Shown: positions 43,843 through 55,436, counted from the stretch's first letter. The stretch: 64,000 nt of DNA from Wenjunlia tyrosinilytica (GCF_014646055.1 NZ_BMMS01000012.1:166328-230327); one strand, 5' to 3'. The notes: generated by a model from the sequence alone, not told the origin. Numbers and translations: made by a program.

Positions 43843-44445
43843 ATGCACCGGGCTCTGATCGTCGTCGACGTCCAGAACGACTTCTGCGCGGGCGGAAGCC
43901 TCGCAGTCGCCGGCGGCGCGGAGGTCGCCGCCGCCATCACCGACCTGGTCGCCCAGGCGCCGGCGGGCTACTCCCATGTCGTCGCCACACGCGACCGGCA
44001 CATAGAGCCGGGCAGCCACTTCTCCCAGCACCCCGACTACGTGCACAGCTGGCCCGCTCACTGCGTGGCGGGCACCGAGGGCGTGGGCTTCCATCCCAAC
44101 TTCGCCCCCGCGGTGACCTCCGGCGCGGTGGACGCGGTCTTCGACAAGGGCGCCTACGCGGCCGCCTACAGCGGCTTCGAGGGCTTGGACGAGAACGGGG
44201 TGGGGCTCGCCGACTGGCTGAAGGCGCGGCGGGTGTCCGAGGTGGACATCGTCGGCATAGCCACCGACCACTGCGTGCGGGCCACCGCCCTGGACGCGAT
44301 ACGCGAGGGCTTCACCACGCAGGTGCTGCTGGAGCTGACGGCGGGCGTGGCCCGGGAGACGACCGACAGCGCCCTGGACGAGATGCGGGACGCGGGCGTG
44401 AAGCTCTCCGGGGAGCCGGTCATGGAGGACCGGCCCCGGTTGTGA
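43843..44445 (+). CDS. pncA: Nicotinamidase
   Basis: A 200-residue isochorismatase-fold amidase. The triad is Asp9 (VVDVQNDF), Lys102 (DKGAY) and Cys144 (TDHCVRAT); Asp51, His53 and His59 fit the metal site. It deamidates nicotinamide to nicotinate, the substrate of the pncB enzyme upstream. GAAGGA precedes ATG 43843. The two genes are very likely co-transcribed. Confidence 0.95.
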   Translation: MHRALIVVDVQNDFCAGGSLAVAGGAEVAAAITDLVAQAPAGYSHVVATRDRHIEPGSHFSQHPDYVHSWPAHCVAGTEGVGFHPNFAPAVTSGAVDAVFDKGAYAAAYSGFEGLDENGVGLADWLKARRVSEVDIVGIATDHCVRATALDAIREGFTTQVLLELTAGVARETTDSALDEMRDAGVKLSGEPVMEDRPRL

Positions 44446-44578
44446 CCCGATCCTGACCCCCGCCCGACATCCTGACCCCCGCCCGACCGGCGGCCGCCCG
44501 ACCGGCCACTGGCCCTCGGCCTCGGCCCCGGCCACTGGCCCTCGGCCCGGGCCATGGTCCTCGCCCCGGTCCTCCGCC
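44446..44578. repeat. Short direct repeats after pncA
   Basis: Two copies of ATCCTGACCCCCGCCCGA (from about 44450) are followed by two copies of CCGGCCACTGGCCCTCGGCC. They fill the 133 bp between pncA and the convergent hypothetical gene. Confidence 0.65.
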
Positions 44579-44896
44579 CTAGTGCGAGCGGGCCGGGCGG
44601 AAGAGGGTGCTGACCGGCTGCCACAGATCGGTGGGCCCGGCGTCGACCGGACGCCAGACCAGCCCCTCCGGGTGGTACAGCACGGCGCTGACCTCGTCGG
44701 GGGTGGGCGGGGCCGAGTTGCCCCGCAGGTGGACGGCCCGGAAGCCGAGGTTGCGCAGCCGGGTGAGTCCGCGCTGCCGGTTGGCCGCGTGCACGATCAC
44801 CCGCAGCCGACCGGCCTCCCCGCCCGGATGCGGCAGGGACAGCGCGATGACCACGCTCCCGTCCGGGCGCCTGACGAACCCTCCACCAGTGGCCAT
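44579..44896 (-). CDS. Conserved hypothetical protein
   Basis: A 105-residue protein beginning [20 protein letters not shown] and containing [26 protein letters not shown]. It looks like a small alpha/beta protein with basic residues, without signal peptide or membrane segment. Codon use is typical. It converges on pncA. I do not recognise a family. Confidence 0.68.
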   Translation of the reverse strand: MATGGGFVRRPDGSVVIALSLPHPGGEAGRLRVIVHAANRQRGLTRLRNLGFRAVHLRGNSAPPTPDEVSAVLYHPEGLVWRPVDAGPTDLWQPVSTLFRPARSH

Positions 44897-45026
44897 GGAC
44901 CAATGATCCGGCGGCCGGGCGCGCAGCGCCACCGCTTCGCTGCAAATGGTGACCGCGCGGTGACCGGCGGTGCCGCCCGAGCCCTGCGGCGCGCCGCTGC
45001 CCCGGCACGCCGCGCCCGGCACGGCA

Positions 45027-45064
45027 GCGGCCCCGGAGGGACCAGGGGATCCCTCCGGGGCCGC
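45027..45064. terminator. Terminator after the M6 protease gene
   Basis: A perfect 15-bp stem (45027-45041 with 45050-45064, eight-base loop), followed by TTTC on the plus strand. It lies 29 bp downstream of the protease stop. Confidence 0.8.
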
Positions 45065-45092
45065 TTTCAGCACGGCGCGAGCTGTGCCGGGC

Positions 45093-47489
45093 CTACTTCT
45101 TGGACTTGTCGACCCGGACCTTCATGGTCTGGCCGGTCTTCGACTCCCACAGGATCTTGATGATCGTGTCGGTGTTCGGCACCTTGACGCTCGCGTACTG
45201 CGTCTCGGGGTACCAGTAGGTGCCGGTGCGGTCGTCGAAGGTGGGGTTGCCCTTCTTCGCCTTCCAGCTCTTGGCCACGCCCTCCTTGTGGACGGTGAGC
45301 GCGTCCGTGCCCTTGAGGCTGAACGTCGAGTCGAAGCCCTGGATGCGGGTGCGCAGCAGCGTCCCGTCCTTCCAGTGCAGCGGCTTGGCGTGCGCGTCGA
45401 TGGGCAGGATCAGGCCCTCGCCGGGGTGGTCGCCCACGTTGTTGTCGGTCTGCGAGGTGTCCCACAGCGAGATGAGCAGGCCGTTCTGGTAGGCGAAGCG
45501 CTCCACCCAGTCGGGCTTGGTGCTCGCCCAGCCGAAGTTGTACGGGCCGGTCCTCAGCACCTTGTCGTAGGAGACGTACTGGCGGTTCTCCGCGATGTAG
45601 TACTCGGCGTACTTCTTGGTGAAGGACTCACCGATGCGGGAGAACCCGGCGGCGGTCCAGCCGTTGTCGCCGCCCTCGGCGCCGTCCGTGAACACCGCGC
45701 CGCCGTCGGCGGTGAGCTTGATGGCGTCGGCCGTGAAGCCCTTGCCCGCCACGCCGCCGTCGGAGGTGTAGCGGAAGCGCAGGTCGAACTTCTTGCCCGC
45801 GTAGGCGTCCAGCGGGAAGGCGAGGTCGGTGTACTTGCCGCTGACGCCGGTCAGCGCCGGGGCGCCGCTGCCGTCACGCGGAAGGGCCTTGCCGTCGACG
45901 GTGCCGTCGAGCGCTGTCCAGTCCTTCCCGCCGTCGGTCGAGACCTCGGTGTACAGGAAGTCGTAGTCCTGCTCGATGTCGAACCAGCCCTTGAGGGACA
46001 GGTCCGCCTTCGCCTTGCCCGTGAGGTCCACGGAGCGCGTGAGGGTGTTCTTCAGGTCGTTGCCCGAGCCGCTCCACCACTGCTTGGTGCCCTCGGCGGG
46101 CTTCGCGATGGTGGTGGTGACCGACTTCTTGGGCAGCTTGACGACCAGGCCCTGCTTGTTCTTGGTGTTGTACTCCGCCACGCCCAGGGTGTGGGTGGAC
46201 TTCGTGGCCGCCTTGCCGGTGGCGAAGTTCAGCCAGCCGAGCTGGAGCTTGTCCCAGGCGGACATGTCGCCGGGGCGCGAGCCGATGTCGGTCTTGCCCT
46301 CGCTCAGCCATGAGCCGCTCGACATCAGGGTCCAGAACCCCGAGGAGTTCTCGCCCTTGTAGGTGGTGTCGTAGTGGTCGGGCAGGCCGAGGTCGTGGCC
46401 GAACTCGTGCGCGTAGACGCCGAGGCCGCCGTTCTCGGGCTGGAGGGTGTAGTCGCCGACCCAGATGCCGCTCTTGCCGATCTCGGTGCCGCCGAGCTTG
46501 TTGTCGGCGGGGCCGGTCTTGCCGGCGTCGCTGCCGTAGGCGTACCAGCGGTGGGCCCACAGGGCATTGGTGCCCTGGGCGCCGCCGCCCGCGGACTCGT
46601 CCTCGCCGGCGTGCACGATCTGGAAGTGGTCGATGTACCCGTCGGGCTCGTTGAAGTCGCCGTCGTGGTCGAAGTCGTACCGGTCCCACTTGTCGTAAGC
46701 GGCGAGCGCCTTCTTGATCTGCTCGTCCGTCTTGCCCTGGGCCTTCTGGTCCTCGGCCCACTGGTTCACACCGTCGCGGACGAGGTCCCAGACGTTGGAG
46801 CAGTTGGACTGGCCGCAGTAGTTGGAGCCGTAGCGGGCCTCGTTGTACTTGACCTTGACCCAGTCGGCGACCTCGCCGTCGACCGAGTAGCGGCCCGAGG
46901 ACTGCTTTTCGTAGTACTTCGCGACGGAGCTGGTGCCCTTCTTGGCGAAGTACAGGTCCTGGAAGTGCTTCCGGTTGAAGTCCTTCTGCCAGATCGTGGT
47001 GTTGTTCGTCTTGCGGTCCGGCTTCGGGATCTGGTTGTGCTGCGGGCCGGGCTCGCCGCCGTACTTGACCACGGGGGGCTGCGGGCCGTCGCCGTCCGGG
47101 TCGTACATGGTGGTGCTGTCCACCGTGTCGCCGAACTGGACGAGCACGGTGAAGATCTTGTCCGTCTTCTGCCGGTCGAACTCGACATACTTGCCCTTGC
47201 CGAGCTTCACGCTCTTCGAGGCGCCGCGCCGCGTGATCCGGGCGTCGCCCGAGACCAGCTTCTCGACGGCCGCCTGCCGCCTGGCGTTCTCCCGCTTGGT
47301 GAGCGGGCCCGGCAGGTTGTGCTCGACGTGCTTGCCGTGGTCGGCCGGTGCGGCAGCCGGGTCGCGGTGGGCCGCTCCTTCCGGTGCCGCGGACGCGAGT
47401 GCCGTGCTCGGCAGCGCTGCCGCACCGAGGGCCGCCACCAGCGCCGCTGCCATGAGCGCGGGTCTGTGGATCCTCCGTTGGCTGTTCAA
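45093..47489 (-). CDS. Secreted M6 metalloprotease, immune inhibitor A type
   Basis: A 798-residue extracellular protease. A signal peptide (to about residue 33, ALASA) and a propeptide precede the M6 catalytic domain with zinc motif HEFGHDLGLPD (His361, Glu362, His365, Asp371 next). DFDHDGDFNEPDG near 272-284 is a likely calcium loop. The C-terminal half has the MAM-like VEG/immune-inhibitor domain. It degrades proteins outside the mycelium. The start is the rare codon TTG at 47489, with GGGGAGGA 9-11 bases upstream. Confidence 0.92.
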   Translation of the reverse strand: MNSQRRIHRPALMAAALVAALGAAALPSTALASAAPEGAAHRDPAAAPADHGKHVEHNLPGPLTKRENARRQAAVEKLVSGDARITRRGASKSVKLGKGKYVEFDRQKTDKIFTVLVQFGDTVDSTTMYDPDGDGPQPPVVKYGGEPGPQHNQIPKPDRKTNNTTIWQKDFNRKHFQDLYFAKKGTSSVAKYYEKQSSGRYSVDGEVADWVKVKYNEARYGSNYCGQSNCSNVWDLVRDGVNQWAEDQKAQGKTDEQIKKALAAYDKWDRYDFDHDGDFNEPDGYIDHFQIVHAGEDESAGGGAQGTNALWAHRWYAYGSDAGKTGPADNKLGGTEIGKSGIWVGDYTLQPENGGLGVYAHEFGHDLGLPDHYDTTYKGENSSGFWTLMSSGSWLSEGKTDIGSRPGDMSAWDKLQLGWLNFATGKAATKSTHTLGVAEYNTKNKQGLVVKLPKKSVTTTIAKPAEGTKQWWSGSGNDLKNTLTRSVDLTGKAKADLSLKGWFDIEQDYDFLYTEVSTDGGKDWTALDGTVDGKALPRDGSGAPALTGVSGKYTDLAFPLDAYAGKKFDLRFRYTSDGGVAGKGFTADAIKLTADGGAVFTDGAEGGDNGWTAAGFSRIGESFTKKYAEYYIAENRQYVSYDKVLRTGPYNFGWASTKPDWVERFAYQNGLLISLWDTSQTDNNVGDHPGEGLILPIDAHAKPLHWKDGTLLRTRIQGFDSTFSLKGTDALTVHKEGVAKSWKAKKGNPTFDDRTGTYWYPETQYASVKVPNTDTIIKILWESKTGQTMKVRVDKSKK

Positions 47490-48035
47490 AGCGAGTCGTC
47501 CTCCCCTTCGGACCGAGTCGCCCTATTCGACCGAAGGAGGGTTCGAAAAGCCAGATCTTGTTTTGAACACACCAAGCCAGTACGGTGAGCGGTCGCCTCC
47601 ATACAACTATCGGACACCAGTGCCATTCGAGCCATCAGCGAGGCGCGTCCCAGGGGCGCTTGAGATCACGCCAGGGGATCGGAGGGTGGGGCGCACTCCC
47701 CATCGCGCGCCCCTTCGACCTCACCGGCGCACCTTTACATCGGGTGACCGCCCGCCCGGTACGTACCGGATCCAGGACCGGCGTGACTGCCCAGAGTGAG
47801 AGCCGAGGGTTCCACCGGCTCGCCGACCCTCCGGGCACTGTCCATCATTCGAGATGTCCGTCTTGGCGTCCTCCGGTGCCGTGAACCCATGCGCCCCCCT
47901 GTGCGACGGCACCGTGCGTTAGGTCACGCTTACCTGTGGTTCCACTCGGGCATCAGGCCTCGTAGAGTCAGTAGACGGCGCCGCCATGTGGACCTGACCG
48001 AACAACTCCCCCCGTTTTTCAGGACGGAGCCCGCC
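47490..48035. other. 546-bp intergenic region
   Basis: Divergent upstream region of the M6 protease and a small membrane protein. No ORF here has convincing codon use. The protease promoter should lie in the A/T-richer 47530-47590. A candidate iron box is at 47919-47937. Nothing else is recognisable. Confidence 0.5.
47919..47937. promoter_or_regulatory. Candidate DmdR/IdeR iron box
   Basis: TTAGGTCACGCTTACCTGT matches 14 of 19 positions of the actinobacterial iron box (TTAGGTTAGGCTAACCTAA). It lies about 100 bp upstream of the small membrane protein gene at 48036. Iron control is inferred from the match alone. Confidence 0.5.
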
Positions 48036-48314
48036 ATGCCGCGTCCGACCCCAGCACAACTTGCCTACGGTACGGCCACCGTCGTCTTCTCGACACTTGC
48101 GATGCTGTTGCTGTCAGAAGCCCGATCCGGAGTCGGCGTCGTCGTCATAGCCGTCGTCGGCCTCGCTCTGGGCACGCTTGTCGCCATCTCCGCTGCGCCC
48201 TCCCCCCGGCGCGCATCGGCGAAGCGTCGGCGTACCACGACAGTCCCGACATCATCAGTGCCGAGCAGCGGCGGTGCGCAGTCCCGGGTCAGCGAGCCCT
48301 CGCTGCGCCGCTAG
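48036..48314 (+). CDS. Small membrane protein, hypothetical
   Basis: A 92-residue protein with two membrane segments (LAYGTATVVFSTLAMLLL and VGVVVIAVVGLALGTLVAI) and a basic, Ser/Thr-rich tail predicted to be cytoplasmic. AGGACGGAG precedes ATG 48036. No known family. The upstream iron-box-like site suggests a link to iron or stress, unproven. Confidence 0.75.
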   Translation: MPRPTPAQLAYGTATVVFSTLAMLLLSEARSGVGVVVIAVVGLALGTLVAISAAPSPRRASAKRRRTTTVPTSSVPSSGGAQSRVSEPSLRR

Positions 48315-48358
48315 GCCGATTTCCCCCACCTGTGTTCCCTGCCCCCGAGCACCGGTCT

Positions 48359-48388
48359 GTCCCGTCCCGGCCACCGGCCGGGCGGGAC
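48359..48388. terminator. Bidirectional terminator
   Basis: A 13-bp stem with one bulged base (48359-48372 with 48376-48388) between convergent genes. Confidence 0.65.
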
Positions 48389-48389
48389 A

Positions 48390-49160
48390 CTACTGCGTGG
48401 AGACCACCACGGTCTTGGCCGCCTTGTCGTGCAGGCACTGCCGGTAGGGCTTGTCCCCGAGGTGCCACAGCACATTGACGAGCCAGAAGAGGCCGCCGCA
48501 GCAGGGCACCACGGTGGGAAGGCTGTAGACACCCGCGCGCTTCCACGCCGCCGGCTCGGTGGGTGTGGAGCCGGTGTCCAGCATCGCCACCCGGATCCTC
48601 ATCGCCATCTTTCCCAGCGTCTGGCCGCTGCGGGCGAGCATCAGCCCCTCGTACACGAAGTACACGACGACGTAGATGACCTCGGCGCCGAAGTTGCCGG
48701 TGAACGCCGTTCCCGCGTCCTCGTTCTGCGTCCTCCACTTGATCAGCCCGACGAGCGACAGGACCAGGCTGACCGGAATGCCCACGATGATCGCGTCGAT
48801 GATGCGGGCGAGCAGCCGCCGCCAGCTCTTGCCCAGCGGGGGCATCCCCAGCAGCCGGGGGTCGGGCGCCCCGTACGCGCCCGCGGGATCGTGCCCGTAG
48901 GCCGGTGGCGGCTGCCCGTAGGGCCCACCGCCGTACGAGGGCGGGGGCTGCGGCGAAGACTCGGGCGGGGGCTGCCCGCCCGGCGGTTGCCGCCACCCCG
49001 GCGGGGGCTCGCCGCCGGGAGGGGGCGGAGCTCCCGGAGGGGGCTGGTCGTAGGGCGAGCCGCCCCCGGGCGCGGGAGCGTCCGGGGGCGGCTGCGGGGC
49101 GCCCGGATCCTTCTTGCGATACGGATCGTCCTCACCCGGCGGCGGCTGGTTGTTGCTCAT
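48390..49160 (-). CDS. RDD-family membrane protein
   Basis: A 256-residue protein. The first 100 residues are a Pro/Gly-rich cytoplasmic tail (repeats like PPPGAPPPPGG). The RDD domain follows: RRLLARIIDAIIVGIPVSLVL with the Arg and Asp signature, then two further membrane segments with GQTLGKMAMRIRV and a C-terminal CLHDKAAKTVVV. RDD proteins are of uncertain function, some being sodium/proton antiporters. A second RDD gene lies 77 bp upstream on the same strand. Confidence 0.9.
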   Translation of the reverse strand: MSNNQPPPGEDDPYRKKDPGAPQPPPDAPAPGGGSPYDQPPPGAPPPPGGEPPPGWRQPPGGQPPPESSPQPPPSYGGGPYGQPPPAYGHDPAGAYGAPDPRLLGMPPLGKSWRRLLARIIDAIIVGIPVSLVLSLVGLIKWRTQNEDAGTAFTGNFGAEVIYVVVYFVYEGLMLARSGQTLGKMAMRIRVAMLDTGSTPTEPAAWKRAGVYSLPTVVPCCGGLFWLVNVLWHLGDKPYRQCLHDKAAKTVVVSTQ

Positions 49161-49237
49161 ATCCGGAGTGAAGCACCGGTGGCGACGGCACGCCCCCGGG
49201 CGCGGCCCGTTAGAGGGACGGCGCCGATTTCACCCGT

Positions 49238-50614
49238 TCAGCCCTCCGCGGCGACGAAGGTGCGTGCCGCCTTGTCGTGCCAGCACTGCCGCCACGGCCG
49301 GTCGAACAGGCACCACAGCACATCGAGCACGCCGATCACGAGCAGACCGAGCACGTGGTAGACCAGCCAGCGTCGCAGCGACTGGCGGATCCCCGGGACG
49401 TCGTGCCCCTCGATGTCCAGCACCCGGATCCTCATCAGCCGCTTGCCCAAGGTCCTGCCCCATTTGGCGGTGGGCAGCGCCTCGTAGAGGAACCCGAACA
49501 GCAGCACCACGGCCGCCAGCAGCCCCAGGTACATGCCCGTGGTCCCGTCGATCAGCCACACCTGGACCGTCTCGCCGGTGGCCTTCGCCTCGTCCAGCTT
49601 GTCCTGGACGTGCTGGATGGCCGCGCCCGACAGCGGCACGGCGGCGGCGGCCACAACGGCGCCGAAGACCAGCGAGTCGATCACCCGGGCGGCCAGGCGC
49701 CGGCCCAGGGAGGACGGGCGGCCGGGCTCCCGGGTGGCGTTGAGGAAGGGGTCCGGGGGCGGCGGGCGCCAGGCGAGGGCGTTCTCCCCGAAGGCCTGCC
49801 CGACCGCCTGGCCCTGGCCCTGGGACTCGGGCTCCTGGCGGGCGAGCCGCTGCACCTGCTGGGCCCACGGCATCGGCTGGGCCGCCGCCGAGGGGGCCTG
49901 CTGGGCGGACCCGGCACGGGCGGTGTCGGAGCCGGCGGCTTGCGAGTGGGCGGCTTGCGAGTGGGCGGCTTGTGCGTCGGCGGCCCGGGTGTCGGCGGCC
50001 CGGGAGCCGGCCGGCGCGGAGAGCGGCTGGGAGGGCACGGCCGCGGGTCCCGCGGCCCCCTCCTGGGCCGAGGGCGGGGAGGACTGCGCGGGCTGCCCCG
50101 GACGGCCGTCCGTCCCGGGCCCGGCAGGCTGTCCCGAACGGTCGGGCATCCGGGGCCCGGTGGACTCCGGATGTTCGGCCGGGGGCCGCACGCGCGGGTC
50201 GGCGGGGGCCGAGTCGGTGGTGTCCACCTGCCCCCAGGAGACCGAGAGACCTCCACCCTGCCGACGGGCGTCCGCGGCCCACTGGGTTGACGGCGGCTCG
50301 GCGAACGGCTCCTCCTCGTCCAGGTAGACCGGCCCCGACTCCTCCACGTCCGGGGTCCCGGCGGGAGCGGGCGCGGGAGGCGGAGCAGGGGCAGGGGCGG
50401 GCGCGGGAGGTGGGGCGGTGCCCGGTGCGGATCTGGGCTCCGGCACGACGCCCGCGGGCGGCGCCAGCACCTCTCCGGGCCCGGGCTCGGGACGGCTCGT
50501 GCCCGGCACCCATGCCGAGCCGTTCCAGTACCGGATGTACTTGGGAATGGAGGGATCCGCGTAGTAGCCGGGGGCGGGGTTCGAGCCGGAGGAAGCGGAG
50601 GGGTGGCCACTCAT
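49238..50614 (-). CDS. DUF2510-RDD fusion membrane protein
   Basis: A 458-residue protein. Residues about 14-36 (PGYYADPSIPKYIRYWNGSAWV) are a DUF2510 motif. A long Pro/Ala/Gln-rich linker of about 230 residues with short repeats (AAHSQAAHSQAA) follows. The C-terminal RDD domain contains RRLAARVIDSLVFG, GRTLGKRLMRIRV and HDKAARTFV. It is a paralogue of the next gene with a more elaborate cytoplasmic part. ATG 50614 has only a weak ribosome site. Confidence 0.88.
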   Translation of the reverse strand: MSGHPSASSGSNPAPGYYADPSIPKYIRYWNGSAWVPGTSRPEPGPGEVLAPPAGVVPEPRSAPGTAPPPAPAPAPAPPPAPAPAGTPDVEESGPVYLDEEEPFAEPPSTQWAADARRQGGGLSVSWGQVDTTDSAPADPRVRPPAEHPESTGPRMPDRSGQPAGPGTDGRPGQPAQSSPPSAQEGAAGPAAVPSQPLSAPAGSRAADTRAADAQAAHSQAAHSQAAGSDTARAGSAQQAPSAAAQPMPWAQQVQRLARQEPESQGQGQAVGQAFGENALAWRPPPPDPFLNATREPGRPSSLGRRLAARVIDSLVFGAVVAAAAVPLSGAAIQHVQDKLDEAKATGETVQVWLIDGTTGMYLGLLAAVVLLFGFLYEALPTAKWGRTLGKRLMRIRVLDIEGHDVPGIRQSLRRWLVYHVLGLLVIGVLDVLWCLFDRPWRQCWHDKAARTFVAAEG

Positions 50615-50770
50615 GTCCACTGCATCCCGTATCTGTTGGGCTGTGAGTTTGAGGCTCCACATCTACCAGATGCGCGGCCCCGCCGAGCCCTGCCCGAAAC
50701 CCGCGTAAGGGAATCCCGTGAAGTCGCTCTCCACTTCAGGGAATCACCCACAGGAGGGAACCACACCGCC

Positions 50771-51250
50771 ATGGAGAGTGTGATCGAACACGAGTTGGAG
50801 CTGGCCCTGGTGCTCTCCCCCGAGCGGAGCATCCCGGTGCCCGCCCGGCTGAGCTACCGCGCCGACGACCCCTACGCCGTCCACATCCTCTTCCACCTGG
50901 GCTCGGCCTGCCCCGTGAGCTGGACCTTCTCCCGCGAACTCCTCGCGGAGGGCGTCTTCCGCCCCTGCGGCCACGGCGATGTCCGGATCTGGCCGGCCAA
51001 GGTGAGCGGCAGGAGTGTCATCTGTGTGGCGCTGAGCTCCTCCGACGGCGAGGCACTGCTGGAGGCTCCCGCCTCCCCGGTGGCTTCCTGGCTGGAGCGC
51101 ACCCTGCGGGTGGTGTCCGCGGGCGAGGAGGGGGAACGGCTGGCGCTTGACGAACACCTCGACAAGCTGTTCGCCCCGTGCGCCCCGGACGATCCATGGC
51201 TGCGCGACGGTCGCGGGGGCAGGGACGAGGGCCCCGACGGGTGCGCCTAG
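50771..51250 (+). CDS. ssgG: SsgA-like protein, probably SsgG
   Basis: A 159-residue SsgA-like sporulation and cell-division protein. VPARLSYRADDPYAVHILFHLG, WTFSRELLAEGVFRPCGHGDVRIWP and VALSSSDGEALLEAPA are the three conserved SALP blocks. These proteins position septa and peptidoglycan enzymes in aerial hyphae. The position between RDD genes and a glycolate-oxidase/hpd pair is what I recall for SsgG (SCO2924) of S. coelicolor, which governs septum placement. The family call is firm, the paralogue call is moderate. Confidence 0.85.
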   Translation: MESVIEHELELALVLSPERSIPVPARLSYRADDPYAVHILFHLGSACPVSWTFSRELLAEGVFRPCGHGDVRIWPAKVSGRSVICVALSSSDGEALLEAPASPVASWLERTLRVVSAGEEGERLALDEHLDKLFAPCAPDDPWLRDGRGGRDEGPDGCA

Positions 51251-51262
51251 GCCGCGGGCCGC

Positions 51263-52627
51263 TCAGAAGACCTTCCCGGGGTTGAGGATGCCCAGCGGAT
51301 CGAAGACCGACCTGATGCCGCGCTGGAGCTCCACTCCCGTGGGTCCGAGCTCCCTGGCCAGCCACTCCTTCTTCAGCACCCCCACTCCGTGCTCACCCGT
51401 GATGGTGCCGCCGAGTTCCAGGCCCAGCGCCATGATCTCGTCGAACGACTCCCGGGCGCGACGGGTCTCGTCCGGGTCGCCGGCGTCGAAGCACACCACC
51501 GGGTGGGTGTTGCCGTCGCCCGCGTGGGCGCACACGCCAATGGTCAGGCCGTACTTGTCGGCGATCGCGGAGACACCGCTCAGCATCCGTCCGAGCCTGG
51601 AGCGGGGCACGGCCACGTCGTCGATCATCGTGGTGCCGAGCGTCTCCAGGGCGACCAGCGACAACCTGCGGGCCTGCAGGAGAAGTTCGGACTCGGCGAC
51701 GTCGTCGGCCGGGACCACCGCCACCGCGCCCGCCTGCTCGCACAGTCGGCCGACCTCGGCCAGGTCGGCGGAGGGCTCGGGGGTGTCGAAGGCAGCCAGC
51801 AGGAGCGCCTGGGTGGACCCGGGCAGGCCCATGTTCGCCAGCGCGTTGACCGCGCGGATCGTGGTGTGGTCCATCAGCTCGAGCAGCGAGGGGACATGGC
51901 CGCCCTCCATGATCCGGCAGACCGCGTCGCTCGCCGCCTCCACGGAGGAGAACTCGGCCGCCAGGACGAGTTGGGGCGGCGGCGTAGGGCGCAGGGCCAG
52001 CACCGCGCGGACCACGATGCCCAAGGTGCCCTCGGCGCCGACGAACAGCCGGGTCAGGTCGTATCCGGCCACGCCCTTGGCGGTGCGGCGGCCGGTCGTC
52101 ATCAGCCGCCCGTCGGCGAGTACGACCTCGAGGCCGAGGACGTACTCGGCGGTGACCCCGTACTTCACGCAGCACAGGCCGCCCGAGCCCGTGCCGATGT
52201 TGCCGCCGATCGTGCACTGCTCCCAGCTCGACGGATCCGGCGGGTAGTACAGGCCCTTCTCGGCCACGGCCTTGGACAGCACGGCGTTGACGACGCCCGG
52301 CTCGACCACCGCGATGCGGTTGACGGGGTCGATGTCGAGGATGCGGTCCATCTTGACCAGCGACAGCGCGATGCATCCCTCGACGGCGTTGGCCGCGCCC
52401 GACAGGCCGGTCAGCGCGCCCTGCGGGACCACGGGCACCCTGAGGGCCGTCGCCGTCCGCATCACATGCTGGACCTGCTCGACCGTGCGGGGCAGCACCA
52501 CGACGGCGGGGTCGCCCGCCTCGCAGAAGCTGGCCATGTCATTGCGGTAGGACGCCGTGATGTCCGGGTCGGTCACCACGGCCTCGGCGGGGAGGCCGCT
52601 GCGGAGCTGTTCGACGAGATCGCCCAT
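51263..52627 (-). CDS. FAD-linked oxidase, GlcD-like
   Basis: A 454-residue flavoenzyme of the vanillyl-alcohol-oxidase/GlcD family. The FAD_binding_4 domain (about 1-215) has VVPQGALTGLSGAAN and GGNIGTGSGGLCCVKYG; the C-terminal FAD-oxidase domain ends with GTITGEHGVGVLKKEW and LDPLGILNPGKVF-like motifs. Such enzymes oxidise D-2-hydroxyacids such as lactate or glycolate. It lies 43 bp after hpd on the same strand and may be co-transcribed. Confidence 0.9.
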   Translation of the reverse strand: MGDLVEQLRSGLPAEAVVTDPDITASYRNDMASFCEAGDPAVVVLPRTVEQVQHVMRTATALRVPVVPQGALTGLSGAANAVEGCIALSLVKMDRILDIDPVNRIAVVEPGVVNAVLSKAVAEKGLYYPPDPSSWEQCTIGGNIGTGSGGLCCVKYGVTAEYVLGLEVVLADGRLMTTGRRTAKGVAGYDLTRLFVGAEGTLGIVVRAVLALRPTPPPQLVLAAEFSSVEAASDAVCRIMEGGHVPSLLELMDHTTIRAVNALANMGLPGSTQALLLAAFDTPEPSADLAEVGRLCEQAGAVAVVPADDVAESELLLQARRLSLVALETLGTTMIDDVAVPRSRLGRMLSGVSAIADKYGLTIGVCAHAGDGNTHPVVCFDAGDPDETRRARESFDEIMALGLELGGTITGEHGVGVLKKEWLARELGPTGVELQRGIRSVFDPLGILNPGKVF

Positions 52628-52670
52628 ATCCGCAGCGTGCCACCCCGGCGGCGGCGGCGCTACGTGTGGG

Positions 52671-54523
<1,853 letters not shown>

Positions 54524-54581
54524 CGGAAACCGGCGCGCACCGGGACGCCCCCCAACGGGACGCCCCCGGCGGCACCGCCGC

Positions 54582-55385
54582 CTAGCAGGAAGGGACGCTG
54601 CCCCCGTGCCCGTTCAGGGCCTTCAGGGAGGCAATCGCGTCGTCGAGGCCCCGTACGGGCACCAGGCGCAGCCCCGCGGGCTGTTCGGACTTCGCCTCCG
54701 AGCACTCGGCCCGGGGCACGAGGAAGACCGTGGCGCCGTCCCTCTTGGCCGCCTGCTCCTTCAGGGGCACCCCGCCGACGGGGCCGACCTGGCCGGAGGG
54801 GGTGATGGTGCCGGTCCCCGCGATGGTCCTGCCACCGGTGAGGTCACCGCCGCGTCCGTCACCGTCGATCTTGTCGATGATGCCGAGGGTGAACATCAGC
54901 CCGGCGCTGGGGCCGCCGACGTCGGCGAGGTTGAGCTTCACCTGGATCTGCTTCGAGGACAGTCCCAGATGCTTGAGCGCGGCGGCCGTGGCGGCGTTCT
55001 GGGACTTCGCCATCTCCGCGGTGTTGTGCTTCTCGATCTCCTTGACGGAGTCGCCCTCGGGGTAGACCGAGCTGCGCGGCATCGCCGCCTCCTGGTCGTC
55101 CCACCAGGCGTGCCACACGTCGGTGAACCTCACCGTGGCATTGGGCTGGGTGGCGGCGATCGTCGTCAGGAGCAGCTTGCCCGTGGTGGGGCGTGTCCCC
55201 GTTCCCGAGACGACGACGACGGGCTTGCCGCGGTCCTTGCCGAGGGTGTCGGCGGTCAGGCCCGGCAGCACGATCGAGTACGGCAGCGGCGCGAACGCGG
55301 CCACGGCGAGCAGGGCGGCGACCAGGGCGGCGCAGACCGCGAGGGCCCGGACCCGGGAGGAGACACGAGAAGGCACGTTAGGCAT
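54582..55385 (-). CDS. Membrane-anchored Lon-like (S16) protease
   Basis: A 267-residue protein with one N-terminal membrane segment (about 12-33) and a C-terminal Lon proteolytic domain. DVGGPSAGLMFTLGI holds the nucleophile Ser160 and GGVPLKEQAA the Lys209 of the Ser-Lys dyad. It resembles actinobacterial YlbL-like proteins but is shorter and I see no clear PDZ domain between residues 60 and 130. It faces outside the membrane. The substrate is unknown. Confidence 0.87.
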   Translation of the reverse strand: MPNVPSRVSSRVRALAVCAALVAALLAVAAFAPLPYSIVLPGLTADTLGKDRGKPVVVVSGTGTRPTTGKLLLTTIAATQPNATVRFTDVWHAWWDDQEAAMPRSSVYPEGDSVKEIEKHNTAEMAKSQNAATAAALKHLGLSSKQIQVKLNLADVGGPSAGLMFTLGIIDKIDGDGRGGDLTGGRTIAGTGTITPSGQVGPVGGVPLKEQAAKRDGATVFLVPRAECSEAKSEQPAGLRLVPVRGLDDAIASLKALNGHGGSVPSC

Positions 55386-55436
55386 TAAAACGTGGTGACC
55401 GCGGCGGGAGGCAATCCGGGGGGCCGCCGACGGTGG

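Noticed and set aside
41851..44535. 894-codon leftward ORF across pncB and pncA
   Set aside because: It is the ClpS frame read back through the antisense of two clear enzymes; only its last 104 codons match a protein.
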